A DNA stretch of 64,000 nt, taken from positions 248,001 to 312,000 of the forward strand of contig CAWIIO010000003.1 in assembly GCA_963836265.1 (NCBI GenBank), given 5' to 3'. Source of the stretch: CAIWHR01 sp963836265 (GTDB taxonomy: Bacteria > Pseudomonadota > Gammaproteobacteria > Burkholderiales > Casimicrobiaceae). Position numbers and translations under genes: made by a program. Below the pieces are notes generated by a model. It saw only the letters and a list, made by a program, of their open reading frames with translations, was not told where the DNA came from and ran no database searches. Shown here one piece after another: positions 17,385-25,999 of this stretch (within the stretch, counting starts at the first letter, position 1; each line of letters begins with the position of its first letter).

Positions 17385-19205
17385 TCAGGCTCCCGCTTTG
17401 CCCGGGACGAGCTCCGCGGTCGCAGCGGCGAGCTCGTTCTCGGCGGCTGCCCTGAGCGCCGCGGCGACGACGGGCTTCGACAGCAGCTTGATGCCGGCGG
17501 CGCGCGCTTCGCCGCGTGCGGCCTCGCTCGTGTCTCCGGAGACGACGAGCGCCGGCGTGCGGTGGCCGAGGGCCTCGCGCAGCCGCCCGATCGCGTCGAT
17601 GCCGGAGGCGCCAGCGCCAAGCCGCAGGTCGGCGACGATCAGGTCGGCCGGTCGGGCGCCGAGCGCCGCAAGCGCCGCGGAAGTTTCCTCGCCTTCGACC
17701 ACCTCCGCGCCCCAGGACGCGAACAGCGCGTGCATCGCCGAAACGACGGCGGGATCATCGTCGATGACGACGACCCGCCGTCCGCCGAAGCCCGTGGTCG
17801 GCGCCGGCACGGGCTGGCCGGCGGTGGGTCCACCGGAGGGGTCGGCGCGTCTTCGGCGTGGTGCGACCCGCGGTACGGTGATTGAGAAACGCGAGCCACG
17901 TCCGGGCGTCGACGCGACTTCGAGCGGGTGTCCGAGCAGCGTGCAGAGCCGACGGACGATCGCAAGGCCGAGACCCATCCCGCGCCCTGCGGCATGGCGC
18001 GGCGTGGGCGCAGCCTGGACGAATTCGTCGAAGATCCGGCCGCGGTCGGCCGCAGCGATTCCCACGCTCGTGTCGACCACGTCGATGCGCACCGCGCCGT
18101 GCCGATGCCGAATGCCGAGCACGACGCCGCCCGAGCGCGTATAGCGCAACGCATTGGCGACGAGGTTGCGCAGGATCTGTTCAAGGAGCAGCGGGTCCGA
18201 TTCCACGATCTGCGCCGCTGGTACGACGCGCAGATCCAGGCCGTGCGCGGCGGCCTGGGGGGCGAAGTCGGCGGCCAGACGACCGAACAGCATGTCCAAG
18301 GCAACGGCATCGAGCTCGGGATGCAGCGCGCCGGCTTCGAGGCGCGACAGGTCGAGGAGCTGCGCGAACAGCGACTCCAGCGCTTCGACGGACGCGTGGA
18401 TGCTCGCGACCAGCGGCTTGACCTCGGGGTCGCGCGCTTTCGCCGCCAGCGCGGCGGCGAACAGGCCCATCGCGTGGAGCGGTTGGCGCAGGTCATGGCT
18501 CGCGGCAGCGAGAAACTGGCTCTTCGCCCGGTTCGCCGTCTCGGCCGCCGAACGCGCCGATTCGGCGGCGCGCGTCTGTGCGGTCAACTCCCCGATCAGG
18601 TCGATGTTCTCGTAGCGGATGGCGAGCGAGTGCGTCAGCAGATCGTTGACCCGGCGCCCGAACCCGAGCACGAACACAAGCACGACGAAGAGCACGACTG
18701 CCGTGAACAGGTGAACCTTTCCTCCTTCGACCGCGACGCGGCCGATCAGGGGGACGAGCGCCGCGAGCGCGAAGCCGTAGAAAGACGGTTTGTACACGGC
18801 GGTGAGGTTGAGCCCGCCGAGAATTACGCTGAACACGCACACGATCAACAGTGCCTGGTACGACGGCGATGCCGGGAACATTGCAACCGCGGCCACGCCC
18901 CAAAGTGCGCCGGCGATCGTGGAACCGAGCGCCCAGCGGTTGCCCCAAAGCCCGGCTTCGGCCGTCGACGGCGCCGCGCGCCGGTACGCGCGGGCGAGCG
19001 CGCCGCGCCAAGCCTGGTTCACGAGAATCGCCGCGAACCATGTACCCATCACCGCTGCGGATTCGTGGTCCCAAAGCACGACGCACAGGATGAACGCTCC
19101 CAGCGCCATCGACGCGGTGGTGCGGTGCCACGAGCCGTAGAGGGTGGCGACCTGGTCGGAGCGGGCGCGCTCGAGAACCGGCGGGGCGATCGCCGCGGAC
19201 GCCAT
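17385..19205 (-). CDS. Hybrid sensor histidine kinase with C-terminal receiver
   Basis: This 606-residue membrane kinase has an N-terminal part of about 185 residues with six TM helices and hardly any periplasmic loop. A short coiled linker leads to HisKA, with AAASHDLRQPLHAMG (His near 236). HATPase_c follows, with NLVANALRYTRSGG, DTSVGIAAADRGRIF and GMGLGLAIVRRL. A proline-rich linker and a receiver domain end the protein (VVIDDDPAVV, phospho-acceptor Asp in IVADLRLGAGASG, Lys in LLSKPVVA). The membrane sensor is of the 7TM/MASE-like kind; the signal is unknown. The NarL-type regulator gene lies 12 nt upstream, so the pair is one operon. Confidence 0.9.
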   Translation of the reverse strand: MASAAIAPPVLERARSDQVATLYGSWHRTTASMALGAFILCVVLWDHESAAVMGTWFAAILVNQAWRGALARAYRRAAPSTAEAGLWGNRWALGSTIAGALWGVAAVAMFPASPSYQALLIVCVFSVILGGLNLTAVYKPSFYGFALAALVPLIGRVAVEGGKVHLFTAVVLFVVLVFVLGFGRRVNDLLTHSLAIRYENIDLIGELTAQTRAAESARSAAETANRAKSQFLAAASHDLRQPLHAMGLFAAALAAKARDPEVKPLVASIHASVEALESLFAQLLDLSRLEAGALHPELDAVALDMLFGRLAADFAPQAAAHGLDLRVVPAAQIVESDPLLLEQILRNLVANALRYTRSGGVVLGIRHRHGAVRIDVVDTSVGIAAADRGRIFDEFVQAAPTPRHAAGRGMGLGLAIVRRLCTLLGHPLEVASTPGRGSRFSITVPRVAPRRRRADPSGGPTAGQPVPAPTTGFGGRRVVVIDDDPAVVSAMHALFASWGAEVVEGEETSAALAALGARPADLIVADLRLGAGASGIDAIGRLREALGHRTPALVVSGDTSEAARGEARAAGIKLLSKPVVAAALRAAAENELAAATAELVPGKAGA

Positions 19206-19217
19206 CGCGACAACCCG

Positions 19218-19865
19218 CTATCGGCGCGCCGCGAGCGTCTCGACGCTGATCCCGCGCTGCGCGAGCATCGCGACCGCCTGCGTGCGCGAGTGGACGCGCA
19301 GCGCCTTGAGGATCGCGCTCACGTGGACTTTTACCGTCCCCTCGGAGAGCTTCAAGTCGCGGCAGATGAGCTTGTTGGGCTTGCCCTGGATCATCAGCAA
19401 CAGCACGTCGGCCTGCCGCGAGGTCAGGCCGAGCGCGTCGGGGGCGATGCGCACGCCGTCGCCGTCGGGAACGAGCGTGACGTCGGTCGGGAGGTAGTCG
19501 CCGCCGTCGCGAACCCGTCGGATTGCGTCGAGCAGCGCCTGCGCATCGGAAGTCTTCGGGACGAAGCCCCGTGCGCCGGCGGCGAGCGCCGCGTTGACCG
19601 TCGCCCGATCGTGGGTCGCGGAAAGCACGACGACCGGCACCCCGGGGTAATCCTGCATCAGGTCCGCGAGCAGGTCCATTCCGCGCGTGCCGGGTAGCGC
19701 GAGGTCGAGGAGCACGAGTGCCACGTCGGGCTCGTTGTCGAGGATGCGCTTCGCCGTGGCGGAGTCGACGGCGCCGCACACGACGACCTCCTCACCGAGT
19801 TGCGGCAGCAACTGCGAGAGCGCGTCCTGGATCAGTGGATGATCGTCGATCACCAGGATCTTCAT
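19218..19865 (-). CDS. NarL/LuxR-family response regulator
   Basis: This 215-residue regulator has a receiver with D7-D8 and phospho-acceptor Asp54 (LVLLDLALPGTRG), Thr in VLSATHD and Lys in FVPKTSD. The C-terminal LuxR helix-turn-helix (about 147-210) contains LTSRQADVLLLMIQGKPNK and LSEGTVKVHVSAILKAL. It precedes the hybrid kinase and is its likely phosphorelay output. The target genes are not evident from the neighbourhood. Confidence 0.92.
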   Translation of the reverse strand: MKILVIDDHPLIQDALSQLLPQLGEEVVVCGAVDSATAKRILDNEPDVALVLLDLALPGTRGMDLLADLMQDYPGVPVVVLSATHDRATVNAALAAGARGFVPKTSDAQALLDAIRRVRDGGDYLPTDVTLVPDGDGVRIAPDALGLTSRQADVLLLMIQGKPNKLICRDLKLSEGTVKVHVSAILKALRVHSRTQAVAMLAQRGISVETLAARR

Positions 19866-20081
19866 GGTTCCTCCCCGGCATTTTTGATCCCGCCGGCGCC
19901 GGTCGCGCCGCGCGGGTGGGCCGCTGACGCCGAAGATAGTCCCGGTGGAGTGCCGTTTGCACCTGTCAAAAACGACAGGTTACGAGTCGAGCCGACGAAC
20001 GGTCGGCATTGCAAACGCGGAAAAGGCGCGCGCTACGGTCGCGGTCTGCCGCGGGAACCGCGCCGCGGAAACCTTCGGAAG

Positions 20082-21713
20082 CTATCCCTGGTTCGCCGCG
20101 GCGGCTTGCTGTTCGGCAAGCTCGCGGCGCAGCGCGCGGAGGCGGGTCTCGACGACGGAGGCCTGGTAGAAATCGCCATCGCCCGCCTTCGACGCGAGCT
20201 CGAGTTGGAACACGGCGGCCTTGAGGTTTCCCTGCCACGCATAGTATTCGCCCTGGTGGCGATGCTCCAGCATCTTCTTGCCGAGCTCCGCGTATGCCTG
20301 TGCGGCAATCAGGTGCAGACGGCCATCGTCCGGAAAGCTCGCCAACTCGCGATCGGCGAACGCGGCGGCTTCGCGCGGACGCTTCGCCCTGAGCAGTGCC
20401 TCGGGATAGTCGTAGACGAGCTGCATCTTGTTCGGGTAGCGCTGCAGCGCGGCGCCGAAGCGGGCGATCGCGACGTCGAGATCGCCGGCTTCCATGAAGA
20501 CGTGGCCGGCGATCGCTTCGATCATCGGGTGCGGCGGCGCGATCTTCTCGAGCGCGGCGAGCTCGACCTTCGCGCGCTTCAGATCGCCGGCGCGCAGCAG
20601 CGAGGCGACGAGCCCGTAACGCTCGGCGATCTCGCTGTTGTACTTACGCTCCGCAAGCGCGCTGTCGAAGAACTCGACGGCTTCGCGGGGCGTGCCTTGA
20701 TAGCTGCGCAGGAGCGCGCGCACCATCTGGAAGTCGAGCGAGTCGGGAACCTGTCGATACGGCTCCTTGTCGGCGCGGGCCTGGGCCTCGGCGATCCGCT
20801 CCGTGGTGATCGGGTGGGTGCGCAGGTAGCTCGGCGCGTTGCTATCGGAGAAGCGGCTCTGCTTCTGGAGCCGCTGGAACATCGTGGCCATCGCGGTGGT
20901 GTCGAAGCCCGCGATCGCCATCCGCTGGAAGCCGATCCGGTCGGCTTCGTACTCGTTTTCGCGCGTGTAGTTGAGCTGGCTCTGGATCGCGATCGCCTGT
21001 GCCGAGGCGATGGCGGCGTTGCTCGCCTGTGCCGCCGTAGGCGACTTGGAGCTCGCGGCAGCCACTGCAACCGCCAGGGCGGCGAGCGTATACAACAGCG
21101 AACGTCTCTGCGCCGCCATGGCGCGAGTGAAATGGTGCTGCGTCACGTGCGTGATTTCGTGCCCCAGCACCGATGCGAGCTCGGATTCGGTCTGCGTCAT
21201 GAGGATGAGGCCGGTGTTGACGCCGACGAAGCCGCCGGGCAGCGCGAAGGCGTTGATCCCCGGATCGGCGATCGCAAAGAACTGGAAATCCCACGGGCTG
21301 TCGGGCTTTGCCGCCACGAGGCGATGCCCGATGTCGTTGAGGTAGTCGTTGACCTCCGGGTCGTCGAGATACGCGCCGGACGCGCGTATCTGGCGGACCA
21401 CGGACTCGCCGAGCTTGCGCTCCTGGGCGGGCGAGTAGAGCGCCTGCGATTCATCGCCCAGGTCCGGGAGCGACGGCGCGCGCTCGGCGGGAGGGGTTTC
21501 GGCAGGCGGCGCAGGGAGATTGCGCCTGGGCACTTGTGCCGGAGCGTAGAGCGATTCGCCGCCGAGGTCTGGCAACGCCTGCGCGCTCGCGCTAGGGATG
21601 GTGTCGACGATCGGCGCGAGCGGTTGCGCGACCAGCGCGACGGCGGCGAGCGTGGCGATGAAGCGGCATGCGCCGGTCCCGGACCTCGAGCGCGGCGGAA
21701 TTGCTTTGTGCAT
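20082..21713 (-). CDS. M48-family periplasmic metalloprotease with TPR repeats (BepA-like)
   Basis: This 543-residue exported protein begins with a basic N-terminus and a hydrophobic signal (FIATLAAVALVAQPLAP). The M48 zinc-protease core has HEITH near residue 182 and the third-ligand Glu in NEYEADRIGFQRM. TPR-like helical repeats fill the C-terminal half (PHPMIEAIAGHVFMEAGDLDVA, and others). The family includes BepA/YfgC, which degrades or helps assemble outer-membrane proteins such as LptD. It is divergent from moaC with a gap of about 75 nt that must hold both promoters. The frame is also open from a TTG one codon upstream; the ATG is preferred. Confidence 0.92.
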   Translation of the reverse strand: MHKAIPPRSRSGTGACRFIATLAAVALVAQPLAPIVDTIPSASAQALPDLGGESLYAPAQVPRRNLPAPPAETPPAERAPSLPDLGDESQALYSPAQERKLGESVVRQIRASGAYLDDPEVNDYLNDIGHRLVAAKPDSPWDFQFFAIADPGINAFALPGGFVGVNTGLILMTQTESELASVLGHEITHVTQHHFTRAMAAQRRSLLYTLAALAVAVAAASSKSPTAAQASNAAIASAQAIAIQSQLNYTRENEYEADRIGFQRMAIAGFDTTAMATMFQRLQKQSRFSDSNAPSYLRTHPITTERIAEAQARADKEPYRQVPDSLDFQMVRALLRSYQGTPREAVEFFDSALAERKYNSEIAERYGLVASLLRAGDLKRAKVELAALEKIAPPHPMIEAIAGHVFMEAGDLDVAIARFGAALQRYPNKMQLVYDYPEALLRAKRPREAAAFADRELASFPDDGRLHLIAAQAYAELGKKMLEHRHQGEYYAWQGNLKAAVFQLELASKAGDGDFYQASVVETRLRALRRELAEQQAAAANQG

Positions 21714-21790
21714 CAACAGCTCGGCGGAGTGCGAAAGCTAATGCTAAGATGCATGGCGTCAACCGAAGTTCAAGCGGAGGAGGCCGCCCC

Positions 21791-22357
21791 GTGGCGCGCA
21801 CGCGAGCCAGGACGACGAAATCCCCGAAAACCGTGCGCCGCGCAGCCGTCCGGCCGAGAGCGCGGGCGCGAAGTTCGCCGGCCCCCTATTTTACCCATTT
21901 CGACGCGGCCGGGCAGGCGCACATGGTCGACGTTGCGGCCAAGGATGTGACCCGACGGGTGGCCCGCGCCGGCGGCCGCATCGTCATGCAGGCCCCGACG
22001 CTCGCGTTGATCGGGACCGGCGGCGCGAAGAAGGGCGACGTGCTGGGCGTGGCGCGGATTGCCGCCATTCAGGCCGCGAAGCAGACGCCGATGCTGATCC
22101 CGCTTGCCCATCCGCTGCCGTTGACGCGAATTGCCGTCGAGTTCACGACCGACCCGAAAGCGGGCGCCGTTGCCATCGAGGTGACTGCCGAAACGCTGTC
22201 CCGCACGGGCGTCGAAATGGAAGCGCTGACCGCGGTGGCGATCGGGCTCCTCACCATCTATGACATGTGCAAGGCCACGGATCGCAGCATGCGGATCGAG
22301 GGCGTGCGGCTGCTCGAAAAAACGGGCGGCAAATCGGGCCATTACCTCGCCGAGTGA
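21791..22357 (+). CDS. moaC: Cyclic pyranopterin monophosphate synthase
   Basis: MoaC converts the MoaA product to cyclic pyranopterin monophosphate in molybdenum-cofactor synthesis. The core is intact: THFDAAGQAHMVDVAAK, KKGDVLGVARIAAIQAAKQT, the LIPLAHPLPLT active-site loop, the GVEMEALTAV helix and YDMCKATDRSM. The GTG start is set by an excellent GGAGGAGG 8 nt upstream. From it the protein is 188 residues, carrying about 30 extra arginine-rich residues before the normal MoaC N-terminus. No alternative start lies between the GTG and the core. Confidence 0.93.
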   Translation: MARTRARTTKSPKTVRRAAVRPRARARSSPAPYFTHFDAAGQAHMVDVAAKDVTRRVARAGGRIVMQAPTLALIGTGGAKKGDVLGVARIAAIQAAKQTPMLIPLAHPLPLTRIAVEFTTDPKAGAVAIEVTAETLSRTGVEMEALTAVAIGLLTIYDMCKATDRSMRIEGVRLLEKTGGKSGHYLAE

Positions 22358-22571
22358 CCGGTGCCATTCCGCGGCGTCTTGTCGCGGGCGCAGGGCGTGC
22401 CACAGGGGTGAGCTGCGATGATGACAACCGGCCGTGCCGGCCGTTCGGCGCGGTGATTCGGTGGCCGAGCCGTTGGGTCCGTCAAAATCGTGCTCTTGCG
22501 CGGGTCGAGCGCGAGTTCCAGCGCGACGACGTTTGCCGCTCGCCGGCGGCGTCGCTTTCCTGTTCGACCCG

Positions 22572-24050
22572 ATGAAGCCGCTGTCGCTCGCGACGCTCGG
22601 CGACGTCCCGGCGACCGTCGCGCGCCCGGACTATGATGTCGCCGCCGTGCGCGTCGGCATCGTCCACCTCGGCCTCGGTGCGTTCCATCGCGCGCACCAG
22701 GCCGTTTACACCGACGCCGCGCTTGCACGCGACCCGCGGTGGGGCATTTGCGGAGTGAGTCTCAAGACCGCCCACGTGACCGCAGCGGTGGCGGCGCAGG
22801 ACGGGTTGTACACGGCGCTGGAGAAAAGCGCCGCCGGCGCCCGCCCGCGGGTGATCGGCGCCATGCGCGAGGTGCTCTTCCTCGGCGCCGATCGCGACCG
22901 GGTGATCGCCCGCATCGCCGACCCCGCAGTGCACGTGCTGACGCTCACCGTCACCGAAAAGGGCTATTGCCACGACCCGGCGACCGGACGGCTCGATCTC
23001 GCGCATCAGGATATCGTCGATGACCTCGCGCACCCCGACTTGCCCGCGAGCGCGCCGGGCGTGATCGTTGCGGGATTGGCGGCACGCCGGGTGGCCGGGG
23101 CGGGCGCGATGACGGTCGTCTGTTGCGACAATCTTCCGCACAACGGCCGCACGGTCAAAGCGGTCGTCGCGACGTATGCGCAGGCGCGCGACCCGGCGCT
23201 CGCCGAATGGATCGCTGCGAACGTCGCTTTTCCATCGACGATGGTCGACCGCATCGTGCCGGCGGCGACGGAGGCCGATATTGCCGAGGTTGCGCGCCGG
23301 ATCGGCGCGGCCGACGCGGCGCCGGTCGTGTTCGAGCCGTTCCGGCAATGGGTGCTCGAGGATCGCTTCGCCGCGCCGCGTCCGCGATGGGAAGACGACG
23401 GTGCGCAGTTCGTCGCCGACGTGGGGCCGTTCGAGACGTTGAAGCTGCGCCTGTTGAACGGCACCCACTCGACGCTTGCGTACCTCGGCTTTCTCGCCGG
23501 ACACGACTATATCTGGCAGGCGTCGGCCGACGCCGAACTCGCCACGCTGATCGAGCGGCAGATGGCCGAGGAGATCGTTCCGACGCTCGTGGCGCCGCCG
23601 GCGACCGATCTCGCCCAGTATTGCACGCAGCTGATCACGCGCTTCCGCAACCCCGCGTTGCCCCATCGAACGCAGCAGATCGCGATGGACGGCTCGCAGA
23701 AGCTGCCGCAGCGGCTGCTCGGCATGGTGCGCGACCGAATGGCCGCCGGCGTGTCGTGGGGACATCTGGCGCTCGCGGTCGCGGGCTGGATTCGCTACGC
23801 GAGCGGGAGCGACGAGCGCGGACGTCCGATCGCGGTGGCCGATCCGCTGGCGCCTTCGTTCGCCGCGATCGTGGCGGCATCCGGCCGCGATCCTGCCGCG
23901 ATCGCCGCGGGCTTCCTCGACCTGACCGCGGTCTTCGGGAGCGACCTCGCCGCCGACGCCGCGTTCCGCGCTGCCGTGACGCGCAACGTGGTCGCGCTCT
24001 TCCGCGACGGCACCCGCGCGACGCTCGCCGCCCATCTTGCAAAGCGATGA
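22572..24050 (+). CDS. Mannitol dehydrogenase family (fructuronate reductase-like) oxidoreductase
   Basis: This 492-residue polyol-specific long-chain dehydrogenase has the NAD-binding segment VGIVHLGLGAFHRAHQAVY near residue 30. VVCCDNLPHNGRTVK and FPSTMVDRIVPAATE are family signatures. The catalytic Lys lies in LKLRLLNGTHSTLAYLG, close to the active-site Asn and His. Members oxidise mannitol, altronate, mannonate or related polyols; the exact substrate is not decided by what I can see. No sugar kinase, aldolase or transporter lies next to it, so the pathway is unclear. The frame extends 5' of the ATG but without coding character. Confidence 0.88.
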   Translation: MKPLSLATLGDVPATVARPDYDVAAVRVGIVHLGLGAFHRAHQAVYTDAALARDPRWGICGVSLKTAHVTAAVAAQDGLYTALEKSAAGARPRVIGAMREVLFLGADRDRVIARIADPAVHVLTLTVTEKGYCHDPATGRLDLAHQDIVDDLAHPDLPASAPGVIVAGLAARRVAGAGAMTVVCCDNLPHNGRTVKAVVATYAQARDPALAEWIAANVAFPSTMVDRIVPAATEADIAEVARRIGAADAAPVVFEPFRQWVLEDRFAAPRPRWEDDGAQFVADVGPFETLKLRLLNGTHSTLAYLGFLAGHDYIWQASADAELATLIERQMAEEIVPTLVAPPATDLAQYCTQLITRFRNPALPHRTQQIAMDGSQKLPQRLLGMVRDRMAAGVSWGHLALAVAGWIRYASGSDERGRPIAVADPLAPSFAAIVAASGRDPAAIAAGFLDLTAVFGSDLAADAAFRAAVTRNVVALFRDGTRATLAAHLAKR

Positions 24051-24321
24051 CCCCGTGGCCCCGATCCCGCTCGTCTCGCCCACGACCACGAACGGAGGCC
24101 TACACGCTGCAACGGTGGGGCAGCGGTCAGGAATGGACGCCATGCGCTACGAACTTGCACCCGGGCGGCGTGTCTACGTCCATGCGACCGGCGGCGACGG
24201 ATAGGTGAACGGCCTCGCGCCCACCGCCGGCGACACCGCATAGATCGCGGGGAGCGGCGGAGTCTGAACATCCGAACGCGCCGCAAACCTGTTGTTCGAC
24301 GGCCCGAGAGAGGGAGAGGCG

Positions 24322-24720
24322 ATGAATCAGGCGCGGGACCTAACGGCGCTCGTCGGCCGCGTACTGCTGGCATTCATGTTCGTCTACGCGGGCTTCGGCA
24401 AGATCGGCGGCTTCGAGCACACCGCGGCCGCCATCGCCGGCAAGAACCTGCCGCTGCCCCCCGTTGCGACGGCGATCGCTATCGCGGTCGAGCTGATCGG
24501 CGGCCTGATGCTCGTGGTCGGGTGGAAGGCACGCTGGGCTGCGCTGGCCATCGCCATCTTTACTTTTTTCGCTTCGATCTTCTTCCACAACTTCTGGACG
24601 ATGGCCGAGCAGGCGGCAAGAGTGAACCAGCTGATGTTCCTGAAGAACATGGCGGTGATCGGCGGTCTGCTGATCGTGGTCGCCCTCGGTCCGGGACGCT
24701 ACGGCGTCGACCGGGGCTGA
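24322..24720 (+). CDS. DoxX-family membrane protein
   Basis: This 132-residue protein has four TM helices and the DoxX signature GRVLLAFMFVYAGFGKIGGF at the N-terminus. ELIGGLMLVVGWKARWAALAI lies mid-protein. The ATG is preceded by AGGGAGAGG. DoxX proteins are associated with thiosulfate:quinone oxidoreductase or oxidative-stress complexes in some organisms; most copies such as this one have no proven role. It is convergent with dtd. Confidence 0.85.
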   Translation: MNQARDLTALVGRVLLAFMFVYAGFGKIGGFEHTAAAIAGKNLPLPPVATAIAIAVELIGGLMLVVGWKARWAALAIAIFTFFASIFFHNFWTMAEQAARVNQLMFLKNMAVIGGLLIVVALGPGRYGVDRG

Positions 24721-24759
24721 GGGCGGCGCTCCTCGCGAACGGGGGCCGCAGCCGCGGCG

Positions 24760-25212
24760 TCATTCGCGGCGGCGCGAATCGAGCCCGATCGTCACCGGCC
24801 CATCGTTGACGAGCGCGACCTGCATCGCGGCGCCGAACACGCCGGTGGCCACCGGCTTGCCTAGCTCCCGCGCGAGCGCCGTCACGAGAGCATCGAACTT
24901 CGGTGCGGCGATCGCCGGCGGCGCGGCGGCCGACCACGAGGGCCGGCTGCCTTTTTTCGTCGAGGCGAAGAGCGTGAATTGGCTCACCGCCAGAATTTCG
25001 CCGCCGATGTCGACGACCGAGCGGTTCATCACCGCGTCGGCGTCGTCGAAAATGCGCAGCGTCACGATTTTGCGGGCGAGCCAGTCGCGATCGTCGTCGG
25101 TGTCGTCGGCGGCGACTCCCGCAAGGACGAGCAAGCCTCGGCCGATCTCGCCGGCACGCATGGTTCCGACGCTGACGGATGCCTCGCGCACCCGCTGAAC
25201 GATCGCCCTCAT
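24760..25212 (-). CDS. dtd: D-aminoacyl-tRNA deacylase
   Basis: This 150-residue protein is standard DTD length. It hydrolyses D-aminoacyl-tRNAs (and Gly-tRNAAla) for proofreading. It shows the N-terminal MRAIVQRVREASVSV, the active-site SQFTLFAST motif and a C-terminal VALVNDGPVTI, the form of the cross-subunit Gly-cisPro-type motif in this family (NDGPVT). Residue order and length argue for a functional enzyme. Confidence 0.95.
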   Translation of the reverse strand: MRAIVQRVREASVSVGTMRAGEIGRGLLVLAGVAADDTDDDRDWLARKIVTLRIFDDADAVMNRSVVDIGGEILAVSQFTLFASTKKGSRPSWSAAAPPAIAAPKFDALVTALARELGKPVATGVFGAAMQVALVNDGPVTIGLDSRRRE

Positions 25213-25347
25213 CTCGGTGAACTCGGTGGCTCCCCAACGCGATCGTCGGGCTGGCCGATCGGCGCCGATCCGCTCGGTTCGCGTCCCGCATCTCGGGGCG
25301 TTGCACCCGAGTCACGTCGCTGCCCGCATTGACGACGGTTCGGCGCG

Positions 25348-25905
25348 CTATTTCTTCTTGGTCCGCCGCTCCAGGTCGGTGACGATGCCGTCGGTGAGCG
25401 TGATCGTCGTCACCATATCCGGGTCCCCTTCCGCCGGAAGCCAGGTCCACCGCACCTGCTTGTCGTTCGGCTGACCGGACGTGACGTCGGGCGAGCCAAG
25501 CTTGGCCAGCACCTCGCTCTCGGTCATGCCGACGTGCGCGTTTGCCCGCTCGGCCGCGTTGCCCTCGACCTTGGCGGAACCGGCGGGCGTGGCAGGCTTC
25601 TCCGGCCTGTCCGCAGTCTTCGCGCGGTTGCCGGGCAGGACGTGCACGCCGCCGGCGGAATGGGCGGCGGAGCGGCTGGGAAGCACGGTGATTTCTGGAG
25701 GATTCGTCTGGAAATTGCGCAATTCCTTGCCCCGGGGGCAGGGCATCTCCTGGTAGACCGGGGTGCCGCCGTCCCCCGCGCACTTGTAGACGTCGGCCAG
25801 CGCGGCAGGCGAGGCGAGTGCGGCGGCAACGGCGCCGACTCCCAGGGGAACGCAAAATCGTCGTGGCGGTCCGAATGGCTTCGCCAACCTTCGATCCAAT
25901 GACAT
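25348..25905 (-). CDS. Exported DUF4124-domain protein with BamE/SmpA-like C-terminus
   Basis: This 185-residue protein starts at an ATG 9 nt after GAGGA. A signal peptide (PLGVGAVAAALASPAALA) is followed by a DUF4124 segment, VYKCAGDGGTPVYQEMPCP, with its two conserved Cys. After a polar linker, the C-terminal 65 residues resemble the SmpA/BamE fold (VGMTESEVLAKLGSPD and late TITLTDGIVTDLERR). DUF4124 proteins are common exported proteins of betaproteobacteria with no established function. A 5' extension to 25953 is open but has no better start. Confidence 0.75.
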   Translation of the reverse strand: MSLDRRLAKPFGPPRRFCVPLGVGAVAAALASPAALADVYKCAGDGGTPVYQEMPCPRGKELRNFQTNPPEITVLPSRSAAHSAGGVHVLPGNRAKTADRPEKPATPAGSAKVEGNAAERANAHVGMTESEVLAKLGSPDVTSGQPNDKQVRWTWLPAEGDPDMVTTITLTDGIVTDLERRTKKK

Positions 25906-25999
25906 AGCGGTGATCCTCGAGGCCCGTCGCAAGATGGCTGCGCCGGCGTCCAACCATTACCATAGCGCTTTTTGCGCTTCCCCGGGTCTACCCCCTTCG

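Noticed and set aside
22482..24143. 553-codon open frame on the minus strand
   Set aside because: It lies antisense to the mannitol-dehydrogenase family gene and is rich in Arg, Asp, His and Val without motifs, typical of a G+C-driven shadow.
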